Of a stretch of 64,000 nt of DNA, positions 52,966 through 62,285 are shown piece after piece. The notes under the pieces are model-generated. The model was given only the letters and a program-made list of their open reading frames with translations, ran no database searches and was not told the DNA's origin. This stretch comes from DASWJZ01 sp963739005 (GTDB taxonomy: Bacteria; Pseudomonadota; Alphaproteobacteria; Rhizobiales; Afifellaceae), in contig CAVTYQ010000004.1 in NCBI GenBank assembly GCA_963739005.1, forward strand, positions 552,589 to 616,588, read 5' to 3'. Numbering within the stretch: the stretch's first letter is position 1; every line of letters begins with the position of its first letter. Both the position numbers and the translations under genes were made by a program.

Positions 52966-53967
52966 CTAGCTGCTTTGGTTGGCGGCCAGCGCCGCATCGA
53001 TGACATCCTGACCGATCTGGTCGGCGAACTTCGACCACACCGGCTTCATCGCCGCCTTCCATGCGTCGCGCTGCGAGGCGTCGAGCGTGCGGATGACGGT
53101 TCCGGCGGCGAGGATCTTCTGCTTTGCCGCCTCGTTGACGTCGCCCGCTTTGGCGTTCCACTTGTCGGTGACCTCGGTCAGGATCTTCGACAGCTGATCA
53201 CGCACATCCGGGTCGAGCCCCTCCCAAAAATCCGTGGAGGTGACGAGCAGGTAGTCGAGCACGCCGTGGTTGGTCTCGGTGATGCCGTCCTGCACCTCGA
53301 AGAATTTCTGCGTGTAGATGTTCGAGTAGGTGTTCTCCTGGCCGTCGACGACGCCGGTCTGCAGCGCACCGTAGACCTCGGAGAAGGCGAGCTTCTGCGG
53401 CACGGCGCCGAGCGCCTCGAACTGCGCCTGTAGGACATCCGACGGCTGGATGCGGAATTTCAGGCCCTTCGCGTCGCTCGGAAGGAGGAGCGGTTTGTTG
53501 GCAGACATCTGCTTCAGGCCGTTGTGCCAGAAGCCGAGACCGATCAGCCCCTTGTCGTGCATGGAATTCAGCATCTTCTGGCCGTCCGCCGACTTCTGGA
53601 AGCGGTCGACGGCGGCGATGTCGTTGAAGATGAAGGGTAGGTCGAAGAGCCTGAAGACGAGCGTATACTGCTCGAACTTCGACAGCGAAGGCGCCGCGAG
53701 CTGCACGTCGCCGAGGAGCATCGCCTCCAGCACCTTGTCGTCGTCGAAGAGCTGCGAGTTGGGATAGACCTCGACGCAGACCTTGCCGTTCATCTCGGTG
53801 TTGACGCGGTCGGCGAATTCCTGCGCCGCCTCGCCTTTCGGATTGCCGGTCGGCGCCACGACGTGGGCGAACTTGATCACCGTCTCGCCGGGATCGCACT
53901 GCGCGAAGGCCGGCACCGACCATGCCATCAGGGCTGACGCCGCCGCCACGAATAGGATGCGCTTCAT
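52966..53967 (-). CDS. dctP: TRAP transporter substrate-binding protein (DctP family)
   Basis: The 333-residue periplasmic protein has a signal peptide (1-20, AFA) and DctP features: VIKFAHVVAPTGNPKGEAAQEFADRVNTEMNGKVCVEVYPNSQLFDD and LKFRIQPSDVLQAQFEALGAVPQKLAFSEVYGALQTGVVDGQEN with the conserved Arg that binds the carboxylate. It probably binds a C4-like organic acid. Strong Shine-Dalgarno GGGAGG precedes ATG 53967. It is the first gene of the operon. Confidence 0.93.
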   Translation of the reverse strand: MKRILFVAAASALMAWSVPAFAQCDPGETVIKFAHVVAPTGNPKGEAAQEFADRVNTEMNGKVCVEVYPNSQLFDDDKVLEAMLLGDVQLAAPSLSKFEQYTLVFRLFDLPFIFNDIAAVDRFQKSADGQKMLNSMHDKGLIGLGFWHNGLKQMSANKPLLLPSDAKGLKFRIQPSDVLQAQFEALGAVPQKLAFSEVYGALQTGVVDGQENTYSNIYTQKFFEVQDGITETNHGVLDYLLVTSTDFWEGLDPDVRDQLSKILTEVTDKWNAKAGDVNEAAKQKILAAGTVIRTLDASQRDAWKAAMKPVWSKFADQIGQDVIDAALAANQSS

Positions 53968-54124
53968 TGTTTCCTCCCTTTTCGCCGGCATCGGCGCTGC
54001 TCGCCGGCTCTAGACCCAAGGTTGCGGGCATTGATGCCCGTTTGGCAACCCCTTGGGACGTCGCTTCAATGGGTCGAAAGCACAGGCCGGCTTTCCAGCC
54101 GGTGGAAAATCGAATGTCCGTGCG

Positions 54125-54787
54125 TCAGAGCGCCATGATCGCGGGCGGCGCCGGCAGCAGTGCGCGGATATCGGCGAACGGATAGACAGGCTCAAATCGG
54201 AACGCCTCGACATAGCTTCGCGGAGCATTGCATTGCAGCGCGCGAAGGCGGTTCCAGACCGCGCACGCGTCGACGAAGCGCTCCGGCCGCTGCGAAGCGT
54301 GGCACCGGATCGCCCGCCGCTTCAGATCGAAATGCGTCGTCACGTCGACATAGATCGTCGGCTCGAAGCCCGTCCCCATCAGCGTGTCGGCATAGACGAC
54401 CGGCACGTTGAACCGCGCGGCATCGCGGACGAGCGTGGAAAGCGCCCGGTGGTCCGGATGATAGTCGTTCGGCGCATGCGTGATGACGAGGTCGGGCGCG
54501 AAGGCAACAAGCGTGGCTTCAACGAGGGCGGCCGTCGGGCGATCGAGGCAAAGCTCGCCGTCGACGCGATCGAGGAAAAGAGGCTTGACCTGAAGGAGCT
54601 CGGCCGCGGTCTCCGCCTCGGCGCGGCGAGTATTGCGGAGATTCTCAGAAGAGCACTCACCGCCCTTTGAGCCGTCGGTCGCGATCGCCCAGCCGACCTC
54701 GGCGCCGCCGGCCTTTGCCGCGGCAAGCGTCCCGAGAAAGAAGATCTCGACGTCGTCGGGGTGTGCTCCAAACCCAAGAATACGCAT
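54125..54787 (-). CDS. PIG-L family deacetylase
   Basis: The 220-residue protein opens with the Zn-site motif GAHPDDVEI (His9, Asp12) and continues with THAPNDYHPDHRALSTLV, which holds the third His ligand. PIG-L enzymes remove N-acetyl groups from GlcNAc-containing compounds. It follows the GH63-like hydrolase by 9 bases as the last gene of a sugar operon, so its substrate is likely a product of the imported sugar. Confidence 0.88.
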   Translation of the reverse strand: MRILGFGAHPDDVEIFFLGTLAAAKAGGAEVGWAIATDGSKGGECSSENLRNTRRAEAETAAELLQVKPLFLDRVDGELCLDRPTAALVEATLVAFAPDLVITHAPNDYHPDHRALSTLVRDAARFNVPVVYADTLMGTGFEPTIYVDVTTHFDLKRRAIRCHASQRPERFVDACAVWNRLRALQCNAPRSYVEAFRFEPVYPFADIRALLPAPPAIMAL

Positions 54788-54796
54788 GGCTTGCCT

Positions 54797-56068
54797 TTAC
54801 GCCGCGAGCAGCTCGATGACCATCGCCGCCGTCCAGGTGAAATGGCGGCCGCCGAGCGCGGCGCCGCTCGCCGGATCGTAGTACTCGGCAAATCCGCTCT
54901 TGCGGATGAGGCCAAGGCTGTCGGCGGTGATCTCGCTCGCGGCGTCGCTCCGATCGGACCGCGCGAGGCCGTCGGCGAGCATATGATTGACGACGAGCCA
55001 GCAGGGGCCGCGCCAATAGCGCTTCGGCTCGAAGCGCGGGTCGCTCGGATCGTGCGATGGAACGCCGAAGGCAACTGCGCCGCGCCAGCGGCGGAGCGTA
55101 TCGACGAGGCGGTCGGTATCGCCGAGCCCCGCAAGCACTGGCAGGATCCCGCCGACGGAGCGGCTTGCGACAAGCTTGTCGGCGACACGGTCAAAGCAGA
55201 GGAACTGCCCAGCCTCCTCGCTCCAGAGCATCGAGAAGGCGGCCCGGGCCTTCGCCACGCGCTGCCGCGCCGCTGCTGCGATCGTGTTGAAGCCAAGTGT
55301 ATCGGCGAGCTCCGCGACCGCCTCGTCGGAGCGGATCAGGATGGCGTTGAAGCCCGGATCGACCACCTTGAACGCCGATGCCTCATGAAGCTTCGCGTTA
55401 TCCCAGCCAAGGCTCCTGAACTTCTGCACGAGCCAGAGGTAGCGGTCGTATTCCGCTTGCGTCGGGCGCTGCGCGGCGTCGACGTGCTGGGTGTCGCGCC
55501 GCTGATAGGGCTCGACTCCATCCGTCGGCACGCGCATCAGCGCTTCGTCCCAGTCGATGGAATTGTCGCGCCCCGATTCCCAAGGATGCAGGATGGCGAC
55601 AAGTCCCGTGCCCGCTGGATCGCGGTTGGCATAGAACCAGCGGTGCCAGAGATCGGCCTTCGGCAGGAGGGCGGCCGCTCGTTCGCGCGCCAGCTCCTTG
55701 TCGCGCGCTTCGGCGTAGAGGCGAAGAAGCACGAAGCCGAGGACCGGCGGCTGCGTAATTCCGGACGTCGGCGTCGGCCGTCCGGTCCCCCACACCGAGG
55801 CACCTGGGAAGTAGCCCTCGTCCGGTGCGTGGAAGACGATGTGCGGCACCATGCCGTCGGGCCATTGGTGAGCGAGCAGCGTCTCGATCTCGGTCCACGC
55901 GCGCGCCTCGTCGAAATGCCGCTGGCCGAGCGCCGTCAGGCAGGAATCCCAATTCCATTGAAAAGGGTAGAGGCCCTTGGTCGGCACCGTATAGGCGCCG
56001 CGATCGTTGTCGCGGAGGATGGCCTCGGCATTGGCGAATAGCGCTCGGTCGCGCGGCTCAATCGTCAT
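54797..56068 (-). CDS. Glycoside hydrolase, GH63/mannosylglycerate hydrolase-like (six-hairpin fold)
   Basis: The 423-residue enzyme has motifs of the GH63/MGH-like alpha-glycosidases: PFQWNWDSCLTALGQRHFDEARAW (about 36-59), HAPDEGYFPGASVWG, GITQPPVLGFVLLRLY, HPWESGRDNSIDWDEAL (about 164-180) and, near the end, YWRGPCWLVVNHML. It has no signal peptide, so it works in the cytoplasm on a sugar brought in by the operon transporter. The exact glycoside is unknown. Confidence 0.82.
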   Translation of the reverse strand: MTIEPRDRALFANAEAILRDNDRGAYTVPTKGLYPFQWNWDSCLTALGQRHFDEARAWTEIETLLAHQWPDGMVPHIVFHAPDEGYFPGASVWGTGRPTPTSGITQPPVLGFVLLRLYAEARDKELARERAAALLPKADLWHRWFYANRDPAGTGLVAILHPWESGRDNSIDWDEALMRVPTDGVEPYQRRDTQHVDAAQRPTQAEYDRYLWLVQKFRSLGWDNAKLHEASAFKVVDPGFNAILIRSDEAVAELADTLGFNTIAAAARQRVAKARAAFSMLWSEEAGQFLCFDRVADKLVASRSVGGILPVLAGLGDTDRLVDTLRRWRGAVAFGVPSHDPSDPRFEPKRYWRGPCWLVVNHMLADGLARSDRSDAASEITADSLGLIRKSGFAEYYDPASGAALGGRHFTWTAAMVIELLAA

Positions 56069-56080
56069 TTTTTCGTCTTC

Positions 56081-57121
56081 CTAGTTGATGGCGGCGCCGG
56101 TTTCGGGGTCGAACCAGCGGATGCGTTCGGCGCGCGGCGCAAGCGTCAGCCGCTCGCCCGGGCGGACGGGTAGGTCGCTGTCGAGCACGGCGCGGAAGAG
56201 CGTGTCGGCGACTGTCATGGTGATGAGCTGGTGTGCGCCGAGCGGCTCGACGACGCGGATCGTGCCGCTCAGGCCATGTTCGGCCGGCGCCACATCCTCC
56301 GGGCGGATGCCGAAGTCGATCTTTGCCCGCTCGGCGGTAGGGCCGGCGAGATCGATGTCGGCGACGCGCCAGCCGCCGTTGCGGCGGGTTGCGGGAAGGA
56401 AATTCATCGGCGGGCTGCCGATGAAACCCCCAACGAAGTGCGTGGCCGGATCGCGGTAGACATCCATCGGCGACGCCGCCTGCACGATGCGGCCCTGATG
56501 CATCACGGCGATACGGTCGCCAAGGCTCATTGCTTCCACCTGATCGTGGGTCACGTAGATGGTGGTCGTGCGGCTTTGCTGCAGGACATGTTTCAGCTCC
56601 GCGCGCATCTCCAGTCGAAGAAGCGCATCGAGATTCGAAAGCGGCTCGTCCATCAGGAGCACGCTTGGCTCCATGGCGAGCGCACGCGCCACCGCGACCC
56701 GCTGGCGCTGCCCGCCGGAGAGTTGGCCGGAGTAGCGGGAAAGCAGCTGCTCGATATGCATCAGCGCCGCCGAGCGGTTGACCTTCTCTTCGATCTCCGG
56801 CTGCGGGAGCTTCTTCATCCTGAGGCCGAAAGCGATGTTCTCGAAGACGGTCAGATGCGGAAAGACCGCATAGTTCTGAAACACCATGGCGATGCCGCGG
56901 GCGCGCGGCGGCAGCTCGTTGACGCGCTTGCCGCCGATCTTGATATCGCCCTCGCTCGGGCTGTCGAGGCCGGCGATCAGCCGAAGCAGCGTGGTCTTGC
57001 CGCAGCCCGATGCGCCGAGGAGCACGAGGAACTCGCGGTCGGCGACGTCGAGGTCGACGTGATAGAGCGCGGTATAGCTGCCGAACCGCTTGGCGACGCT
57101 CCTGATCTCGATCTCGGCCAT
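56081..57121 (-). CDS. Carbohydrate ABC transporter ATP-binding protein (UgpC/MsmX type)
   Basis: The 346-residue ATPase has GASGCGKTT (36-44), VFQNYAVFPHLTVFENIAFGL, LSGGQRQR and LLMDEPLSNLDA, plus the C-terminal TOBE domain (about 240-346, with FGIRPEDV) typical of sugar transport ATPases. It energises the two permeases encoded upstream in the same operon. Confidence 0.94.
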   Translation of the reverse strand: MAEIEIRSVAKRFGSYTALYHVDLDVADREFLVLLGASGCGKTTLLRLIAGLDSPSEGDIKIGGKRVNELPPRARGIAMVFQNYAVFPHLTVFENIAFGLRMKKLPQPEIEEKVNRSAALMHIEQLLSRYSGQLSGGQRQRVAVARALAMEPSVLLMDEPLSNLDALLRLEMRAELKHVLQQSRTTTIYVTHDQVEAMSLGDRIAVMHQGRIVQAASPMDVYRDPATHFVGGFIGSPPMNFLPATRRNGGWRVADIDLAGPTAERAKIDFGIRPEDVAPAEHGLSGTIRVVEPLGAHQLITMTVADTLFRAVLDSDLPVRPGERLTLAPRAERIRWFDPETGAAIN

Positions 57122-57136
57122 GGTACGGTTCCGATG

Positions 57137-57979
57137 TCAGCGGTTGGCGATGCCCCAAAGGGCGAAGAGATACTTCCTGACCGCGAAGAGGAAGATGAGG
57201 GCGGGGAGGACCAGCACCGCTCCGCCGGCGAACTTGAGCGGCAGCGGTGAATAGTCGAGGCTCTGCAGAAGGAAGGCGGTGAGCGTCCGGTTGCGGATCG
57301 TCAGCACGGCGGCAGCAAAGACCTCGTTCCAGGAGGTGACGAAGGCGAAGACGCCGGAAGCGGCGATGCCGGGAAGCGCCAACGGCAGGACCACCTTGCG
57401 GAAGGCCTGCATGCGCGTGCAGCCAAGGGTGAAGGCCGCTTCCTCCAGTTCATAGGGGATGCTCAGGAAAAGCGAGAAGGTGATCAGGATCGAGAACGGC
57501 AGCGCCAGCGTCGTGTGGACCAAGGCAAGGCCGAGCCGGCTGTCGTCGAGACCGGTGCGGATGAAGAGGACCGCGAGCGGCAGCGCCAGGAGCGGCAATG
57601 GGAAGGCGCGCGTCATCAAGACGAGCAGACGGAACGTCTCCTTACCCCGGAAGCGGAAGCGCGCGAGCGCGTAGCCGGCGGGCGCGCCGAGCCCGATCGC
57701 GAGGATCATGGTGAGCACCGCGACGATGATGGAGTTCATCAGTGCGCTCGCGACGCCACGGAACTTGATGAAGAACTGGATGCTGCCGAAATCGAACGAG
57801 GGGTAGAAGCTCTTCGGCCAACCCGAGACGTCCTGCGGCGCGCTCAGCGCGTTGACCGCGATCAGGTAGATCGGCAGCAGCACCCAGGCGCAGAGCACGA
57901 CGACGATTGCGATCGTCATCCAGCCGGTAGCGTTGACGGGACGTGCGGCGGCGGCGGGCGCGGCAGCGGTGACGCTCAT
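57137..57979 (-). CDS. Carbohydrate ABC transporter permease (MalG/UgpE type)
   Basis: The 280-residue permease has six helices and the EAA motif ELEEAAFTLGCTRMQAFRKVVLPLALPGIAASGVFAFVTSWNEVF. ATG 57979 overlaps the stop of the other permease by 4 bases. The frame is open upstream but only the part from this ATG is similar to permeases. Confidence 0.92.
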   Translation of the reverse strand: MSVTAAAPAAAARPVNATGWMTIAIVVVLCAWVLLPIYLIAVNALSAPQDVSGWPKSFYPSFDFGSIQFFIKFRGVASALMNSIIVAVLTMILAIGLGAPAGYALARFRFRGKETFRLLVLMTRAFPLPLLALPLAVLFIRTGLDDSRLGLALVHTTLALPFSILITFSLFLSIPYELEEAAFTLGCTRMQAFRKVVLPLALPGIAASGVFAFVTSWNEVFAAAVLTIRNRTLTAFLLQSLDYSPLPLKFAGGAVLVLPALIFLFAVRKYLFALWGIANR

Positions 57980-58821
57980 GCCCGTGCCTCCTCGCGCGAG
58001 CGCAGCGCAAACAGGAAGAAGAGGGTGAAGCCGATCGAGATGACCAGGATCACGAGCGCATAGGCGGCCGCGACCTTGCGGTCCTGTAGCGCGAACTGCC
58101 AGTCGTAGACCTCGCCCATCAGGATCGGCATGTTGGTGCCGGCGAGCGCCGCGACGACCGCGAAGACCTCGAAGGCGAGGATGGTTCGAAGAATCAGAGC
58201 CGTCTGCAGGCTCGGCTTCAGAAGCGGAAGCGTGACCTTGACGAAGCGCTTCCAGGGGCCCGCGCCGAAGACTTCCGCCGCCTCGTGATATTCCTTCGGT
58301 ATCAGGCCCATTCCGGCGACCAGGATCACCAGCACGATCGCTGTCGAGCGCCACAGCTCAGCGATGACGACGACGGCGAAGAGCGTGATCTTGTTCTGGT
58401 AGCCGAGCCAGATCGTTGGTGCGCTCATCAGCCCGAGATTCGCGAGCAGGCTGTTCAGGAAGCCGTTCCGCTCGAAGATCGCGAGCCAGACGAGGCCGGC
58501 GGCGAGATCTGAAATGCCGAGCGGGATCGTCCAGATGTAGAGGATGAGGTCGCGCCCCCCGCGGAGACGGGTGACGATCGACGCCATGGTGAGCGCGAGC
58601 GTCAACTGCAGTGGCACGATCACGAGCGCGAGGAGGAGGGTATTGCGAAGCGCGATCGTGAACTTCCAGTCGGAAGCCATGTCACGGAAGTTCTGAAGCG
58701 TCGCGCTGCCGCCCTTGGTGAACGCCTCGATTGCGACCTGGACGAAGGGAAAGACGAAGAACACGGCGAGAAAGAGCGTCGCAGGCAAGAGCAGGAGATA
58801 GGGGAGTCTGCGCGATTCCAT
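57976..58821 (-). CDS. Carbohydrate ABC transporter permease (MalF/UgpA type)
   Basis: The 281-residue permease has six helices (LLLLPATLFLAVFFVFPFVQVAIEAF at the start) and the EAA motif KEYHEAAEVFGAGPWKRFVKVTLPLLKPSLQTALILRTI. It lies 67 bases after the substrate-binding protein gene and is coupled to the next permease. Confidence 0.92.
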   Translation of the reverse strand: MESRRLPYLLLLPATLFLAVFFVFPFVQVAIEAFTKGGSATLQNFRDMASDWKFTIALRNTLLLALVIVPLQLTLALTMASIVTRLRGGRDLILYIWTIPLGISDLAAGLVWLAIFERNGFLNSLLANLGLMSAPTIWLGYQNKITLFAVVVIAELWRSTAIVLVILVAGMGLIPKEYHEAAEVFGAGPWKRFVKVTLPLLKPSLQTALILRTILAFEVFAVVAALAGTNMPILMGEVYDWQFALQDRKVAAAYALVILVISIGFTLFFLFALRSREEARA

Positions 58822-58888
58822 TCGCCCGCGACCCGCTTTGTTAAGGCGCCGGCGGCGATCGTTGGGCCGCCGACGCCTCGGGAGGATC

Positions 58889-60181
58889 CTATTCGACGGG
58901 GCAGGGGCCGTCAGATTTTGCGTCCGGCGCCCAGCACGGCGCCTTCGACTCCTCCATGATCGAGCGGAGCACGTCCGCCTGCTGATCGAGCACGGTTTTG
59001 ATATCGGCGCCGTTCAGCACGATCTGCTGGAAGGAATCGACGTAGACCTTGTTGAACTTGCCGCCGAGGTCGCCGAGGCCGACGGGAAGAAGACCCGGAT
59101 TGGCGTCGCTCGATCCCGACTGCGCCGCGACCGCCGCCCCTTCCGCGCGCACGGACGCCGGCATGTCGGCGGGGAGATCGGCCTTGACGACGGGGAAGAA
59201 CCCGTTCGCCTTGAGCATGGCGATCTGCGTCGCCGGCTGCATCATGTAGGTGAGAAGCTTCTTCGCCCCGTCCACGTCCGGCGCGGTCTTCGGGATGCCG
59301 AGGCCGGCGACGACCGGCATGAACCCGCGACCTGACGGACCGGCGGGCGCGGGGAAGGCGACGAAGTCATCCGGCCTTTGATTGAAGGCTTCGGCGAGCC
59401 GCGCGGTGTGATCCCAGGCGACCCAGATCTCGTCGGAGAGGAGTTGCTCCTGCATGAAGGCGAAGCTCGTCGAGGCTGGGCTCGTCACCGCCCAAAGCTC
59501 CTTGATCTTCTCCCACATCGTCACCGCCTCGGGCGAGCGGAACTTGGTCACCTCAGAACTGGTGAAAGAGGGGTAGGCGTAGCCCTGGAAGAAGCGGTGG
59601 ATCAGCCCCTTCGGTCCGGCCGGCAGCCCGAACTTCGGCGAGCCTGTCTTCTCGGCAAGGTTCTTCGCCCAGGCGATCAGCTGGTCGTAGGTGAGCGCGT
59701 TGATGTCGGCGCCCTCGGGCAGGAATTCGAGAGCTTTCTTGTTGGCGGCCATGATGTAGGTCGCCTGCATCCACGGGATGTACTTCTGCTCACCCGTGCC
59801 GAGCTTGCCGAGGCCGAGATAGGTCTGGTTGACGTCGATGCTCGCAAGCGACGCAGCAACGTCGCTCACGTCCATGACGGCGTCGGAGAAGCTCGCGAAG
59901 TCGCCGTGCAGCCCGCCGATCAGGTCGATCGAGCCCTTGCCGGCCTGCGCCTCGGCCTGAATGCGCGTGACGTAGGGTCCAGGGTCCTGCGGCTGGAAGT
60001 CGACCTCGCCGCCGAAGCCGGAAAGCACGTTGTCGCGAATGCGCTGCTGTTCTTCGACCGGCGTCCCCTGGTCTGACCAGAAGAGGACGGGGTCGGCGGC
60101 GGCAGCCGATGTCAGCGATGCGCCGAGCACCAGCGCCGCAATGGCGACGGCCCCGATCAGATGGTTCTTCGTGTTTCTCAT
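58889..60181 (-). CDS. Carbohydrate ABC transporter substrate-binding protein
   Basis: The 430-residue protein has a signal peptide (1-29, AAA) and the extracellular solute-binding type 1 pattern: DPVLFWSDQGTPVEEQQRIRDNVL, then AGKGSIDLIGGLHGDFASF and a DVDGAKKLLTYMMQPATQIAMLK C-terminal lobe. The last residues contain a Cys pair. The sugar is unknown. It lies 28 bases after the LacI regulator gene. Confidence 0.9.
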   Translation of the reverse strand: MRNTKNHLIGAVAIAALVLGASLTSAAAADPVLFWSDQGTPVEEQQRIRDNVLSGFGGEVDFQPQDPGPYVTRIQAEAQAGKGSIDLIGGLHGDFASFSDAVMDVSDVAASLASIDVNQTYLGLGKLGTGEQKYIPWMQATYIMAANKKALEFLPEGADINALTYDQLIAWAKNLAEKTGSPKFGLPAGPKGLIHRFFQGYAYPSFTSSEVTKFRSPEAVTMWEKIKELWAVTSPASTSFAFMQEQLLSDEIWVAWDHTARLAEAFNQRPDDFVAFPAPAGPSGRGFMPVVAGLGIPKTAPDVDGAKKLLTYMMQPATQIAMLKANGFFPVVKADLPADMPASVRAEGAAVAAQSGSSDANPGLLPVGLGDLGGKFNKVYVDSFQQIVLNGADIKTVLDQQADVLRSIMEESKAPCWAPDAKSDGPCPVE

Positions 60182-60209
60182 CTCCTTCCTCCCCTTTTTG
60201 GTTTCCGGT

Positions 60210-61274
60210 TCAATGCGGGGATGATTTCCCGCGTCGCCGAGGTGGCGCCGGGCCGTGGCTGGCTCGCGGAATGAACTGCGGTTCGATGAGGCGCGGCGCG
60301 ACCGCCTGCGGCCCTCGCTCCAGGCGATCGACGATCAGGTCGGCCAGGATCTCGGCGCCCTCCGTCATCCGCTGCGCGAAGGTCGAGAGCGGCGGGTTTG
60401 CATAGGCGGCGACCGGCAGGTCGTCGAAGCCGATCACCGAGATCTGGGCGGGCACCGCGACGCCACGCCGCCTGGCGGCCTCGAGAACGGCAAGGGCGAA
60501 TTTGTCCTTGGCTCCGAACACGGCCGTCGGACGCGGTGAGAGATCGAGTAGCCGATCGGCGGCCTCGGCAATCGCCGGGGTTTCGCCGGCGGGAGCCGTT
60601 ACGATTCTATCCGGGCACAGGCGCAGGCCGCAGTCGCGCAGCGTGGTCTCCAGGCCACGCTGACGGAAATAGGCGTAAGCGTAGGGCTGCGTCGGTCCGA
60701 AGAATGCGAACTCCGTGTGCCCGAGGTCGATGAGCTGGCGGGCGGCCAGGGCGAACGCTCCCTCGCCGTCGGTATCGACCCACGCATAGCTGGCATCGAG
60801 TGTCAGCGTTCGGCCGTGCGAGGTGAAAGGGACCCGGCGGTCTGCGAGAAATCGAGCCCTCGGATCGTCGCAGAACGTCCGGTAAAGCACGATCCCGTCC
60901 GCGCGCTGGCTGTCGACCATGTGGCGCAGAACCGTGAGATCGTCCTCGCCGGGGGCGACTGCGGCAAGGAAGAGGTCGCGGCCGCGGCGGGAGAGGCCGG
61001 TCGTCAGGCCGACGAGGAACTCCGACAGATAGCTGTCGATGATCTCGTCGCCGCGCACCGGGAGGAGCATGCCGATGAAATCGCTGCGTCCCGAAACGAG
61101 CATGCGGCCGGCGCGGTTTGGAACGTATTCGTTGGCGCGGGCGACTGTCACCACGCGCGCGCGCGTCTCGGCGCTGACGTCGGAATAGCCGGCGAGCGCG
61201 CGCGAGACGGTCGTAATCGAAAGGCCCAGCTCCGAAGCAAGATGCTTCAAACCCGGCGGGCGCGGGGGAGCCAT
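60210..61274 (-). CDS. LacI family transcriptional regulator of the sugar operon
   Basis: The 354-residue regulator has an N-terminal LacI HTH (about 6-55: GLKHLASELGLSITTVSRALAGYSDVSAETRARV) with the hinge helix PNRAGRML, and a periplasmic-binding-like effector domain (FIGMLLPVRGDEI onward). I start at 61274. It is the first gene of an operon running through the ABC transporter, hydrolase and deacetylase genes, and a perfect palindrome lies 20 bases before it. Confidence 0.92.
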   Translation of the reverse strand: MAPPRPPGLKHLASELGLSITTVSRALAGYSDVSAETRARVVTVARANEYVPNRAGRMLVSGRSDFIGMLLPVRGDEIIDSYLSEFLVGLTTGLSRRGRDLFLAAVAPGEDDLTVLRHMVDSQRADGIVLYRTFCDDPRARFLADRRVPFTSHGRTLTLDASYAWVDTDGEGAFALAARQLIDLGHTEFAFFGPTQPYAYAYFRQRGLETTLRDCGLRLCPDRIVTAPAGETPAIAEAADRLLDLSPRPTAVFGAKDKFALAVLEAARRRGVAVPAQISVIGFDDLPVAAYANPPLSTFAQRMTEGAEILADLIVDRLERGPQAVAPRLIEPQFIPRASHGPAPPRRRGKSSPH

Positions 61275-61293
61275 GGAGCCACCTTCCCATCTA

Positions 61294-61309
61294 TCCAAAA
61301 CGTTTTGGA
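61294..61309. promoter_or_regulatory. LacI-type operator palindrome
   Basis: TCCAAAACGTTTTGGA is a perfect 16-base palindrome with the CG centre typical of LacI-family operators. It begins 20 bases upstream of the lacI-type gene, so it probably serves for autoregulation and control of the whole operon. Confidence 0.8.
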
Positions 61310-61514
61310 ACGTTGGTCGACAATGACCGGCGAGTCAACGCGAAAGCTCCGGGTGGGAGCGCTCTGGAGTTCGCCTATGCCCGAAGTCTGCGGGAGAACC
61401 GTGCCGTTGAGGCGTGGCGCCCGCGGCACGCCGCTTGCCATCGACTTGAGGTTTGGCTTAGATGCTAGGGTACTGTGAATTGCCGCCCGCGGTAGGCGGC
61501 TCCCGGGGGTCGTT

Positions 61515-62285
61515 ATGTCGAGTCGCATTCGGCCGTCTGCTCTGTTTTTCTTGCTTTCCAGTGTCAGCATCGCCTTTGCGGCGAGCCCAAGCGGCACCGT
61601 TGTCGACGTCAATCAGAACGCCAAGGCGTCAGGTTCAGAGGGGGCGCGCCTTCTGCTGAGCCAAGGGGCCGTGTTCTCCGGTGACGAGATCACGACCGAC
61701 TACAAAGGCATCGCGCAGATCATCTTTGTCGACAACACGCGCTTTGTGATTGGACCGAATTCCCGCACGACCATCGACCGTTTCATATTCAATCCCGACA
61801 ACACGGCGCGTGCCGTCACCATCTCCGCAACGAAAGGCGCGTTTCGTTTCATCACCGGAGTCAGTCCGCATCAGGCCTATAGTATTCGAACGCCTGCCAT
61901 GACGATCGGTGTCCGCGGGACGAAGCTCGACTTTACGGTCGAGGTGGGAACCGGTCGCGTGACCGAAGCTCTCTACAGCGGCGGCACGACGAACTGCGAT
62001 TCAAGCGGTGCATGCATCAATGTGGACGACGTCTGCGCCGTCGTCATCGCGCTGCCGGGTGGCCCGGTGTCCAACGCCACCCCGGAGGAGCGTTCCACGG
62101 CGCTCGCGATCAGCCTGCCGTTTGCCCAATCGCAGCGAGCCCTCGACGACGCTTTCAAGGTCGACACATCGAGCTGCGACAACAGCAGCAGCCTTAAGAC
62201 CAAAGGCCCGACCGGCGACAACAAGGGTCGTGATGGGCCGCCGCCGCCGAAGGTCGAACCTACGAGTTCGAGCCCCAGCTTCTAG
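61515..62285 (+). CDS. Secreted FecR domain-containing protein
   Basis: The 256-residue protein has a signal peptide (1-22, AFA), a FecR domain (about 25-140, with LSQGAVFSGDEITTDYKGIAQIIFVDNTRFVIGPNSRT and TPAMTIGVRGTKLDF), then a region with three or four Cys (TNCDSSGACINVDDVCAV) and a Pro/Ser-rich tail (GPPPPKVEPTSSSPS). No membrane helix beyond the signal. Function unknown; FecR domains here may sense or bind in the periplasm. Its stop overlaps the converging ligase gene. Confidence 0.82.
   Translation: MSSRIRPSALFFLLSSVSIAFAASPSGTVVDVNQNAKASGSEGARLLLSQGAVFSGDEITTDYKGIAQIIFVDNTRFVIGPNSRTTIDRFIFNPDNTARAVTISATKGAFRFITGVSPHQAYSIRTPAMTIGVRGTKLDFTVEVGTGRVTEALYSGGTTNCDSSGACINVDDVCAVVIALPGGPVSNATPEERSTALAISLPFAQSQRALDDAFKVDTSSCDNSSSLKTKGPTGDNKGRDGPPPPKVEPTSSSPSF

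Noticed and set aside
51390..53003. 537-residue plus-strand frame opposite the TRAP genes
   Set aside because: Shadow frame rich in Asp, Arg and His over clear transporter genes.
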